This document shows, piece by piece, positions 50,801 to 62,800 of a DNA stretch of 64,000 nt. Under the pieces are notes generated by a model. It saw nothing but the letters and a program-made list of their open reading frames with translations. It searched no databases and had not been told where the DNA came from. The first letter of the stretch is position 1, and each line of letters opens with the position of its first letter. The stretch covers positions 16,942,948 to 17,006,947 of the forward strand of contig NC_133948.1 in assembly GCF_031877795.1 (NCBI RefSeq), read 5' to 3'. The DNA comes from Strix aluco. Lineage: Eukaryota > Chordata > Aves > Strigiformes > Strigidae. A program made the position numbers and the translations under genes.

Positions 50801-53800
50801 CACTTGACTTATGAGTCTCATTTTTTCCTCCAGCCAGTTCCTTCTATCAGCTTGATACTTTGCCTCATTCTCCTATTTTAGTGGAACCAGAAATAAAGCC
50901 ATAGGCAGAGATTAAGCAACACAAAAATCCATATTACCATTAAACACATTACTTTCAAAAAGATAACAGAAATACTAGCACAGTTTTACTCCAGCATATT
51001 CCCAAGTGCAAGCATTACATTCTCATTTGTTCTTTTCCATTTAAAAAAATTGTTAGCAGTTTTCAGAACTTATTACTCGGACGGGCATGTCTTCAGGGAA
51101 CAGACTTTTTTTCCTCTAAAACATGCTCTGGGTAAGTCACAAACACTATTAAAGTTACACCAAAGGTAATGGCAAAAAGACCCTTTTTACTTACAAATTC
51201 CCAATCTTTTATATTGCCTTGCAGGACATGTTAGGAAACCTACTTCAAGACTGAAAGGCAAAAAATGCAGCACAATTTGAATGGGAAACAGAGACAATGT
51301 GTAACCAGGAATGTTACTTCAATCCACAGCAACTTTGCCTCCTTCTCTACCACAACCAAACCTCTTGTCAGACATTCTCCCACACAAGACAGAAGGCACC
51401 TGAAAAGCTGCCTGGGAAAAAAGTCTGCTTTCTAATCCAAGGAGAATGAAGAGGTGAACCCTCAGCCTAACAGGAAGGGCTTACAGGTCACACAGCAAGC
51501 ACAAGATCTTTAAAGAGTCTGATTTATTTGCCCAAGCAACTGATGGGAAAAAGGTTTGAAACAATCCAGCTCCTGACATCTGTTCAAGACAATTTTAAGA
51601 GGAGTCCAGCTAGAGAAGCACCGTCCATGGCAGCACACCACAGCGAAGGGTGCACCCCACTGTGGGGCATCAGCGATGCTGTGTATTACACAGACACCCA
51701 TCCAGACTTTGCTGCACTGACGCACTGCAGTTTTTAGAGGAGGTTTCCTTCACCAGCACAAGAACTGGCCACATCATGCCCTAGCTCTTGAAGATAGTGA
51801 CACAAAAATAATTTAGACTCCTAAATGAAAGTTATGGTTTTAAACCTAAGTATGAATTACATCACCATGTTTTACCTTCAGTTGTTTTTGCAGCTTTATT
51901 AATTCCTCATTTTCATCTCTGTTTTTTTCCGTGGCGTTGCTCATCTTTTGCTGCCAGTCACTATTGCTCTGGTTATTCAGCTCTCTGTATTTCTGCTTCC
52001 ATGCTTCCAGTTCTAGTCAGTACACAAAATGAGGTTATATAACACACAGTTTAAATGTATATTTGACCACATTCACATCCTTCTACTGAAGTTACATGGA
52101 TTTATCAGCTGTGACCACAAAGGGACAACAGAAGCCTTTAACTGTTAGAAGTTTGTTATGTCCTATATACAATTAATGCCTAAATAACACTCAACAAATC
52201 AAAACAGAGATTTAAAGCAGCTATATATATATACACAATACATCCAAAACAATTTTGCCTCCCTGTTCCCTTTGCATGGAGAGATTACCCCGAACTAATC
52301 TGTTGGTCTCTTCTAATTTGGCTTCAAGCACTTGACCTTGTTTAATCTGAGTCTGTTCTTGTTCTTCTAATGCCATCTGCAGATCTTCAATTAGTTTTTC
52401 CTTTGCACACTGTCCTGATTTGGGCCAGGACAGAGTCAGCTTTCCCTGGGCTGAGAGGGAGCACAGCTGGCGGGTGGTCCCAATGCTCACTGGAGTATTT
52501 CCCACCGGCGATGCCGTGCCCAGGGGGTACAGCCGGGCCAGGCTCTCTCTGCCGCTGCTGGTTTTGGGTGCAGTCGGGTGCTGCTATGGGGGGGGGGTGT
52601 GGTTGCCATGCTTGGTAAGACACTGCTGCATTTTACCCATTTTTTTTGACTCACTATTGTTACTGTTGTTTTCTTGTTATATTTAGTAAATTTCTTTCTT
52701 TTTATTCAACCTACGAATTCTCTTCTTTTTGTCCCTCCCCTGTTTCACCGGGGAGGGGGGAGGTGAACGGCTGCCACGTGGCGACTGGCTGCCGGCTGAG
52801 CTCAAACCTCAACACACACAGATCTGAAAATAAATTTACAGATGAGCCCCCATCCTAGCTCCCACCATTCTCTCCCAAAGTGCCTTCACCACAAGTAATT
52901 TCCCTCATTGCCTGAGATCCAAAGCTCTATTAGAAAGAAATAGAGTATCTCTACAGAACTTTCCAAATCCAGAATTCTGAAGTGATTCCCATCAACTTGA
53001 TTTAGGTGAGCATGTCAGTGTTAACGTCAGACTAAGGCTGGTATTAGATGAAAAACTAACTATTGTTCAACTGCTGAGTGTTTATCAAACCTGCAGAAAC
53101 TGTTACGGTGCTAGTTCATGTTTCAGTGTTCGATGTTGTTAACATGGCCAACTAAAGTGAGAAATAAACACCAATATCGAGTAAGTTAACACTGATACAG
53201 CAAATCCAGCCTTTCTTTGGGGCTTATGTTTCTTATTCTAAGACTGTTTCTTTGCTTTCAAATATTCCTGCTAATAATGATTCAATAAAAATTAGTTCCT
53301 GACTATAACATTTTAGTGTCCAGGTTGGAGTTTCTCAGTATTTTAAAATATAAATATGCAAGACTCTCCAAATTAGTTAACATCACAACTCATTATGTTG
53401 CCATTCCACACCCAAAAAATGGCACAATAAGGGCTTTTTCTGACCTTTACATGCTTTCTCATACTGTTTGGAGATTTCTTCCAGCTTCTCATTATTCAGC
53501 TGCTCCTAAATATCACATTGAAAGCAAATTAAAGAAAACATGTCAAAAACATGTTGAAAGAAACAAATACACATGCTACATATTAGTAGCTTTTCATTCT
53601 GAGCCTCAATAAGTATTAAATATTTAAAGACAGTCAAGAATAAATAAGTTTTTCATATATTGAAAGGAGCATTCAAGCTGTCTAAAAAAGTGTTTAGAAG
53701 ACATTACTCTAACAAAAGAAAAAAGTGTTTCCTGACACATGATCCCATCCACTCCTTGCTACTTCTCAAAGGATTATACACTGCATGTTGAGTAGGGAAA

Positions 53801-56800
53801 AGGTCCTGAAATGTCAGGCTGCTGGGAAGACATTAATACTTTTTTAAAGCTTAACTTTCAAGCCCAAACTCTTGCAATAGTCTTCTGGATTTTAAGTTCT
53901 TGCGATATCCCATGAGGTTCTAAGAAATCCTAGTGCTTCATAACTAAATACTAACAATCAACATTAGTAAAAGTTATTCCATTTTTTCATTTATTTTCCC
54001 CAAACTTAATAGAAAACATCTCAGATTTTAAAAAGTCTCTAGAAGTCTGTGCTTTCCTTTTCCAATTAATCCATCTTTTCCTCCCAGAGATGAGCATTTT
54101 CCAAAAGTCTGAATTCTGAGGCTTTGCAGTCAGCACAAACAACAACATACGGCTACTGTTGTTATGAAGATTACAAAGTCCTCCTCCATAACCAGGTTAG
54201 CTGACTTTTGACAAGCCTTTTTCAAGTGTATCAATAAAATTTACTCCCCCCCTTCAATATCAGTACTAATCCATGTTTTGACCTCCGGGCTTTAGCTCAC
54301 AGCTCAATGGCAATGGAACTTTAGACTCACTCTCACTCTAAATGGATCGCTGAACGCAGCCTTGTTATGAACCACTTCTAACAGCTGTGGCTTGAGACTT
54401 GTGAAAACAGGTTTTACTAACAGAACCCCAAACACACTTGCAGAAGAAACATTTGGCCTATGGTTACAAACCTCTTTGTGTACTTGCTGAATTTGTTTCT
54501 TGGCATCAGAAAGTTTCTCTTTCAAATCTGCATTTTCTTCCTCTTTCCTCTGCAAATCTTTTTTCAAGCTCTGTACAAGGGCAGAGCTCTCAGAAAGATC
54601 TTTACGTAGCCTTGTGTTAGAAATGAAGAGACATAAATAACATTAGTGTTACACATCTCAAAGAAACAGCTTTTACACATTAACTCAGGCTCTTTGATGG
54701 CTGGTTTTATTCATGAATAGAATCGCAGATCTATCAGCTAAATGACAAGTATTATAATTTTGGATTTCAGCTACTTATTATATGATCCTGAAGTAATAAA
54801 CCACTCAGATTCACTCTTGAACAGTACAATCTTTTAAAATTCTTGTTTTTAAGCACAGTAGAGTAACCATTTCTACCATTAGGTGTCCTTACACAGTAAC
54901 AAAAGGGACAAGATTAATATCAATTAAGTATAAACTTGGTATTTACATCCCAGACCTTGTAAGGATCAAAATAAATAAAAATCAAAAGAAAGTAGAAAAA
55001 CCAATAACATTGTAACAAGTCCTGTTGTTATTAAGTGCTACAAAGTCATTAAGAAGTTTAATGGGTTTATTTTTAAATGGTCATATTTATTTTAAAAAGC
55101 TTACAGTAAGTTATCTTGGATTTTTACTTCGCAATTACCTAATAGAAGATATTCTTAAATTCCATAATTAACAATACAAAATAAGGTCTCACAAAAGGAA
55201 AACCTTTCAAAGTTTTACAAGCACAGGGTCAGGGATCCCCAGACCCTCATGCTAAATTGTATTTTAGAGTACATGCACGTGCCCACAGATATTGGAACTA
55301 AAGAAACCCCAGTCAGAAGGGCTACACAGCATCTTAAAGCCATTTTTACATGATTGCAATTTCCTTGCCACATAGCAAATATAATCTCTCAGATACATTT
55401 AATCTCTTATTTCCTAAAGATTTAAAAAGTAGAGGGGGCTGGGGAAGTTCTACTCTCCTACACCCATTATTCCTTCAAGTTCTTACAGTATACTGTGTTC
55501 ACCTAGAACAGCTATTACCAAAACCAGCTGTTTACTGTTTAATTACTAGGCTTTTTTTTACTTTCTTCTTTTCCTTTTTACCATTCAGTCCTTTCTAAAG
55601 AAATCATTGCCTGCTTTTATACAAGTTACAGGATATAACATTAAACTATGCCATTTCCTCCAAGAAGGGTATGTAACATAATACTATTAGAAATCCCCAA
55701 ATAATTCATCACTTCCTGTTTCCCCCTACAATAGTTCTGCAGGATTTAGATCGATATTTCTGAAAGAATACACAAACAGGTGAGGAAAACAGAGCTAGCA
55801 AAATATGCAAATATAGAAATCAAGTAGTGGATTAAAAGTTCTTAAGCAGTTTGGTTAATAAAGTTGACAAACATGCAAATGTGTTATGTCAAAATAAATT
55901 GATGTTCACAGAAGGTAGTTTTAACTTGAGTCTATTCTCAAAGGGTTAGGAATTATCTCATTGTTTACTTACAATTCTATAGATTGTATTTGCTCATCCT
56001 CATTTTTCTCCCTTTCTTGAAGAGTGTGTTTCATGTTCTCCAAGCTGTTCATCAATTGCACAACTTCCTCCTTTAGATTTGCTTCCTGATCATTTAATTC
56101 TTTCAGTTTTTTGTCTGAATTGGCACGTTCCTCTTGCAGAGCTACTGTATTACTTTCCAGATTTAAAATAATAGATTCTTTTTCTTTAAGTACTTCTTCT
56201 AACTTTGCTATGCTGTCATCTTTAGCTCTAAAAGCCTCCAAGAGGCATTCAAGCTCTCTTATTTTTCCCTTGGAGCTGGTAACTTCCTCTTCAAACACTG
56301 CAATTACTCTGTGATCCTCTGCAGCCTGTTTTCCAAAATCCTGGTTTTTCTTCTGGATGTGCTCTTGTAACTGGTTCATAAGAACTTTTTCATTTGTGGA
56401 CTGATAATCTTGATTTGCAGTCTCATTTAACTTTATTTTTAGTTGATTATTATAATTCTCAGCATCACCAAGTCCCTTCTTTAAGTCTTCAACTTGTTGA
56501 AGTGGTTCTTGAATCTGCTGACTTTTTTGTGAAGAAGCTCTCTCCAGCTCATCTTTCTGAGAGTCTAAGGAATCCTTTAGATCAACTGAATCAATATCCG
56601 TAGTGTAAGACTCAAAGTGACATTTATACAACTCATCTACTTTGGACTGCATTGTTTTAATTAGCGGCACTTTATAAATTATATTTTGTTTAGCACCTTC
56701 TACTTCATTATTTAGCTGAATCATCTTTTCTTCTTGTTCCCTATTGATAGTTTTCTGTTTGTCCAATTCAGAAACAATCTCCTGATGGTCAGCTCGACAC

Positions 56801-59800
56801 CGCTGAAGTTCTTCACCTAAGCCGGAAGCCCTTTCTTCTGAAGCAGAGAGCTGGAGATTCAAGTTTTTTATTTGCCCACTGAACTCCTTTTTGTTTTTTT
56901 CTCTTCTGCACTGTTCTTCAGGTGCAGCTAGCTGACCTTCCAAGGTTTCAGTTCTTTCCCTCAGTGCTAGTATTTCTGCATAGTTCTCAGTATGATTTGC
57001 TTTCACATATTCAGTTCTCTTTTGGTCCAGAGAGTCATCTTCCCAACTCTCCTTCATACCTCCTAAAAAACCAAAAAAACCAAACCAACAGTTCAGGATG
57101 ATTAAAATCAATAGTACAAGTCACTAGCACTGCCAAATAGCAATTACTACACAGAAAATGGTCACCAGCTGAAAGCCACACCCTTATATCACATGGCTTT
57201 TCGAAGTCTTGAAGTAAAGCCCCTCGGAACAGTTTAAAATGCAGTAGGTGCCTCTTAGGCTTACAGACGTGGTTTGCAGCAAGAGGTGTTCAGGAGCCTT
57301 AAAGAACATTTTGCCACGGCTATATTCCAGCCTTCTGCTCTGCACCACTATAGAAAAATCTAGCTAGTTTTACTAATGTGTAGTAATATCTATGAGCTAG
57401 ATAATGTTCACAGTTATGTCTAGTTTCCACTTTCACTGGTTCAACAATCCTTTTAATACAGCCAATCCCCCATTTTACATTTAGAAAAGCAATGGCATTG
57501 TACACTTCCCTGAGAATTTTCATTCATACTCAATATGCCCTTACTTTAAAAATTAAGCTAAAAATCCAGCACAAGTGTTTTGCTTAGTGTTTGGGACTTT
57601 CTTCTCTTTTTTCAGTTGGTTTTTAAACTAGATACAAGGAGAACTACTTATGCCCACACCTAATGTGTTGCATGTAAGGTTCTCCCAGAAAGATCTACAA
57701 CATTCCATCATGATCCCAAATTTCCATAAATATTTTATTAGCTTAAGACTGTTTTTTCCCTGAAGTAAAATCATAGGCATTTCACCACCTTCAAACCTGA
57801 CTCCAGCTGTATTTTACACAAGTGTTTTAGAATCCAACTGTGTCCATTTAGTAACATGCAGGTATGTTTTAGTATTAAAATCAAGCCTGACTATCACTAC
57901 AGGATTAGGCCATCACAGCTCTGTACTCCAAAGTGATACTATAGATTTCTGTGAGTACTGCAACTTCAGTAAGGTAGAGTTTGGCAGTCATCTCCCTTTG
58001 GGAGCATTAAGCACATGGGTACATGTGTACTGCATGGAAACATCCTCTGAACAGATCCAACAAGTTTATTATAGAGTCACTAACAAAAAGTCGTACTGAA
58101 GCATTAGAAATAGTGGTTTCCATCTCAATTCAGGTTTTGGTTTTTGATTATTTTTAGAGGGATCAAATTCTACAGGACACTTTTTTCCTCCTGCTTTTCT
58201 GTACCCTTTCTTTTCTGTTCTAATGAGATGTATCAAGTGTTCCTGCTACGCCAGAGGAAACAGCAGCTTTACTCTGGCTTGTAAAGCCATGCTTCTAAAT
58301 ACTACAAGATTAAAAATTTGGAACTGGGAGATGGTTTTCTCTGAAAGCCTAGTTGTGTGGTCTCAAGAAAACACATCAGACAAAATACTACAAACTCCTA
58401 ACACTGGACATGAATTTTATATACTTCACTAAAAGGGAGAGGTGCCGAGATGTCTTAAGACATATTTTGCCATCTAAGGTGCCAAGATACAAAAAGTTGC
58501 AGAGTTTTGCCCAACAGCTATAGTGAGAAGGGTATGATCATTCATAAGAGGATTTAGAGGTGATTGAGATGCTTTGTACTGACAACCACAATCATGTAGC
58601 AAAGCAGGATAAATACTAGTGCAAGAAGATATGTGATATTCTGTGCAGAAGCTTCGTACGTAGGAAGTACTAAGAAAGGAAAAAATCCCATCCCAAAACA
58701 TGGGAGGCAAGTCCTAGAGAAGAGTACAAAAACCTGAACCTCAAGACAAGATAACCTATCTTCTCACGAAATAAGCTTTGGTCACAGGCCACTAGCATGT
58801 CTAAATTCTACAACAAAGCCATCACAATGTACCTGTGCTCATTTTCCTATTGTATCAAGTATGTTTAACAAGAATGGTTAAATGTAAGTATATATAAGTT
58901 TCATCATTACGGAGCATCTAACAACTCAGTTTTTAAATTAGATGCCTTATATTCTCAACAGCCACAAATCAAACATATTTAACATGACTGAAGAGCCTGC
59001 TCTTCCCAATAAAAAGACAATCTCAGTGCTGTCATTGATTGGCACTGCTAACTAATTTCTTGTTTGAGAAGAGCTATCACTTCTCTATTTTTTTGCTGCT
59101 TTAAACAAGTTTCAGTCATGAGATAAGAAACCTATTACTATATAGTATATCGAAGAGTCTACATCAGCTTCAGTTCTCACCCCCTTCCTGTAACATTTAT
59201 ATAGGTGGCACTATCAAATGGTCATGCTAGGATCCAGAATTCATCCCAACCAGAAAAGGTAGAGATAAATCAGAAATGCATCTGGTACAGACAGAAGCTT
59301 TTCTTAAGAAAGACTTCAAATGACACGTATTTGAACAAGCCGCACAGACATCAGAAGTGCCCTACTGGATGACACACCATCAGTTGACCTTGACCTAGCC
59401 TATTATTTTGCCTCCTTCTGCTGCTGTTGGCAGGCCCAGCCACTTCCCACAAACCTTTTCTGACCTAAGACACCTGGGAATGTTGGAGGAACATGAGACA
59501 ATCAATCCCTGCCTGACCCTTTCAGTATCTGTGTATGACCCTGTTGGCTGTTAGCTTGTCTAACCACTCCTGGGATCTGAGAATTATCTGTCTCTCTCAC
59601 CTTCTAGGGCAACAAATACTAGAAGTTCACTACCCATGGCATGAAGTGCTGTGTTCCATAAACTTAAACTGATCTTCTAGATTGAGCATTCCCTTGTTCT
59701 TTCACTGCAGTGATGAATGACAGTCCAGCATTCAGTTTATTCACCATCTGTATCCTCAGTTTTCTGTGATCATGTGAACTTGACAAGTCTCCTTTTAACA

Positions 59801-62800
59801 TGTTTTATCCCTCTTTATGGAGATAGATATTTTCTGATCCCTATTTTTAACCTTATTCTCTTTTTCTATCCTATCCTCACCCAAACAATTGCCTGGAAGA
59901 TCTTCTTACTTGCACCTATTCTGCAGGAAGAAGGCAAGAAAGTGAGGGATACAAAGGGAAGATCTTTCATTCTCCTTTGGCATATGCTTCCCATAGTCCT
60001 ATGAGAGACTGGAGCCCAGCTCTGTCCTGAAGTCAAGTAAGAGACAGGCAGATCTTACAAACACCATTTTGCACAAGTCAGTCCCATATAGCTCAATCTC
60101 ACCAAATAATAGACTTTAATGAAATGGATAACATAAGTAGTGGTGTCCTTTTAAGTTTCACCCTCATGCTTGAAGGTCCTCAGCTGTAGCTGGTTTATTC
60201 CCCTCATTCTAAAAAGACTGGTAAGCTCACAGATAAAGCAAGGAAAGCAAAAAAGATTGGAAGTGCAAATGTGAGACCTGCACAAAATATGTATCTGTGG
60301 ACTTAAAATAATTTTACTTGATTCAAGTGAAAAGCTTTTCTCCTTTGCCAGCACTGTCACCTTGCCCAAAGCTGGTGAGTTCACAGCACACATACAGCAT
60401 GAAACCCCAAGTTTCACAGTCTGTGCTGTAGGACTGAACAATCAGTAACTCACTGACACCTTTGACGCCTGCGTAGGCAATTTTAAAAAACTTGAGTGGG
60501 GGATGCTGCTTTCCCAGGAGTCTACCAACAGCAAGTTTAGTCCAAAAACAACTGTTAAGAAATTGATTAAGAACTACAGCGGAGTCTGCAAGAACATTAA
60601 CAGATGAGAAAAAGCAGCAGAAAGGAGAGTCTAAAAACTAACTTTTATTTTAAGCATTTAGGAGTGAGCAGTATAGTACCTTCTGCAAAAGATGATATTT
60701 ACATACCAGTTACTTTGATTTACAGTTTAACACAGTAGATTTTCTCCTCACAACATAATGTTTACACTTCACAATTTTTCGCTTCTGTTCTGGAATAGTA
60801 AGCAAGTTTTTTTGGAAGGCCCCCTGTTGAGTGATGGTAGAAATTTTACCTTTCTCTGCAGGTGGCTCTTTTTCCACAATAGCCTTACTTTCAGAGCAAT
60901 GTTTTCTTCCCACTTCCAATACAGTCTCCTCACAATCCTTGAATTGGCTGCTTTCAATCACTTTGTTAGAGTTCTTTTCTGTGAATTTTCTTTTCATGGT
61001 AGTTACAGTGTTGTCCTGTGTTAAAATAAGATCAATTACTTTGAAGTTTTACCAAGTGAGCACTTAAAAGCCTTAGTAATCTTTTAGATGCAAATATTTT
61101 TACAAATCTATCTGGGTAACCTGTATAAGGGGTTGTCAGAAGAACAAGTCAGTTACAGCTCAGTTACTCAAGCAAAAAGCAGGTACCCCTTCAGACAGTA
61201 ATAAGCACAATGTTTTGCACTGTACAGAAAGTAGAGCAAGAGACCAGGAAACTACAAATGCAAAACGAGTTTACCACCTGAAGTATCCAGTGTCGAAAGA
61301 GTTGAGGAAATTAATGATTTGCTCAAAGGGCCAATGGTCAGCTCTACAAGTTCACAACTTTCTTCTCATAGTTGGTAGAGCTGGGAGTTTTAACCGCCTT
61401 CATCAAAGCCACAGATCATTTTTATCATGACAGATGTGATGCAATTTGAAAGCCCAGTCAGTTCTGTCATATGTACTTTATATTTGTATATTTGACTAAG
61501 AATGAAGTTTCTTTACTCACAAGATGACACAAGTGCCAAGCCATGCTGGTTGCCAAGGACCAATCACTCATCTAAGTAAATAATTAAAAAAAAAATAATC
61601 TGTAGAACAGACCTGAGGTTTGTGGTCACGTTTTAAGTTTCATGCCACAGAGACTCGTCAAAACACTGGACAGAGCTGGAGCCTTTCTCTTGGCAGGAGC
61701 AGTGACAGGAAGCAGTCATCACAACTGCCATCACCCTGAGATTCCTGCTACTGAAAAGCTCAGCTGCTCAGAGGCAGAGAGGGAACAGAAGATTAAGTAT
61801 GGTCAAAGCCTTCAGTTCACATTGGAAGAGAAAAAGGGATCAGATGCTGCCTAAGTTTAATTTAAAATGTTCTCAGAACTACGTTTCAGGTTACTGGGCA
61901 TCAGGCTCAAAAAACCACCTAACTGCATGTTTTGATTTTTTTCTAACCTGTATCCATGTAGCCCAGCCAGTCTTTTGGCATTCAGCAGCCAGCAGCAGAC
62001 TAGCCAGCTGCAAGTTTTATTGATCCCATCAAAAGCAGAGATACCCTGGCCATCCACTCTTAGTTCAAACTCTGCTCAATACATTCACATTATTGCTCTC
62101 CCTTAAAAAGTTTGTGTGCATGGTGGTAGTAGGTGGAACACACTGATTTTTGTTGCCAATTTACACAATCACTGTCCTTCTCACTTTAACTTCTAACTTC
62201 AATTAAATTTGACCTTTTGCTGCAGCAAAACCTCCTTTCCTTCCTCTTCCATTCAGGTAAAAATAAAAAGACAGTGACATAATCCCTCTCTTCCCACTGC
62301 TAAAGTCCTCCCAGTTTGAGTGGCTTTTTTTTTTTCTTTAGAGTGGCTCTTCACAGTCTCATTGACAGTCCTCCAATAATAACTCCAGACCGCTGCTTCC
62401 AGAAGTCCTATTTTCCACACACACCTCCACACACATTCTGCTGCAACTTTAGTTTCAATGCCAAATTCACCTGCTGCCATTTCAAGAAATTAGCAATTAC
62501 TTACAGAAAATTTCAATTTTCCAAAATAGTCAAGTCCATTATAAGCACAGATTTAGATTTTTTTTGTAAACAGAAAATTAAGATGTCTAAGACTTACATA
62601 GTCTTTCATGTTTTTTTCTAAACAGGATATCAAATCCTGCAGTCTCATGGTAACATGATCTTTTTGCTCCACGATGTCCATTAGTTCTTGAATCCTTTTA
62701 TTCTGCATATTCATTTTCTTAGAAAAGAAAGTAGTTCAGTCAGTGTTAAATTCTTGAACTATACGATGCATTTAGAAGCAAGATCAGTTAAGCTAAGCTT

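Larger units (their letters stand above)
52289..52823 (-). pseudogene. KIF20B: KIF20B exon w8, split by a solo LTR
   Basis: The native exon began at 52823 after TTTATTTTCAG. Its first nine bases (52823-52815) and the remainder (52405-52289) flank a 404-bp LTR. Joined without the insert, the exon is 126 bp, enters with one carried base and leaves with one, and encodes DLCAKEKLIED through KLEETNRLVR, matching human KIF20B. With the LTR in place the native frame meets TAG at 52713-52711. The downstream part could still be used through an acceptor inside the LTR end (AG at 52416-52415), which restores frame and length. Skipping the whole exon would also stay in frame. The gene as a whole need not be dead; only this exon is broken. 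Confidence 0.9.

Noticed and set aside
52801..52823. Six-base (rather than five-base) target duplication at the LTR
   Set aside because: Only CACAC is shared exactly. The CA-rich flank makes the extent ambiguous, but restoring the exon requires removing exactly five bases.
52370..52858. Plus-strand frames of 70-88 codons
   Set aside because: They lie in the solo LTR and reflect its GC-rich U3; no coding evidence.
56111..56603. Plus-strand frames of about 67-69 codons
   Set aside because: Antisense of the large KIF20B coiled-coil exon.
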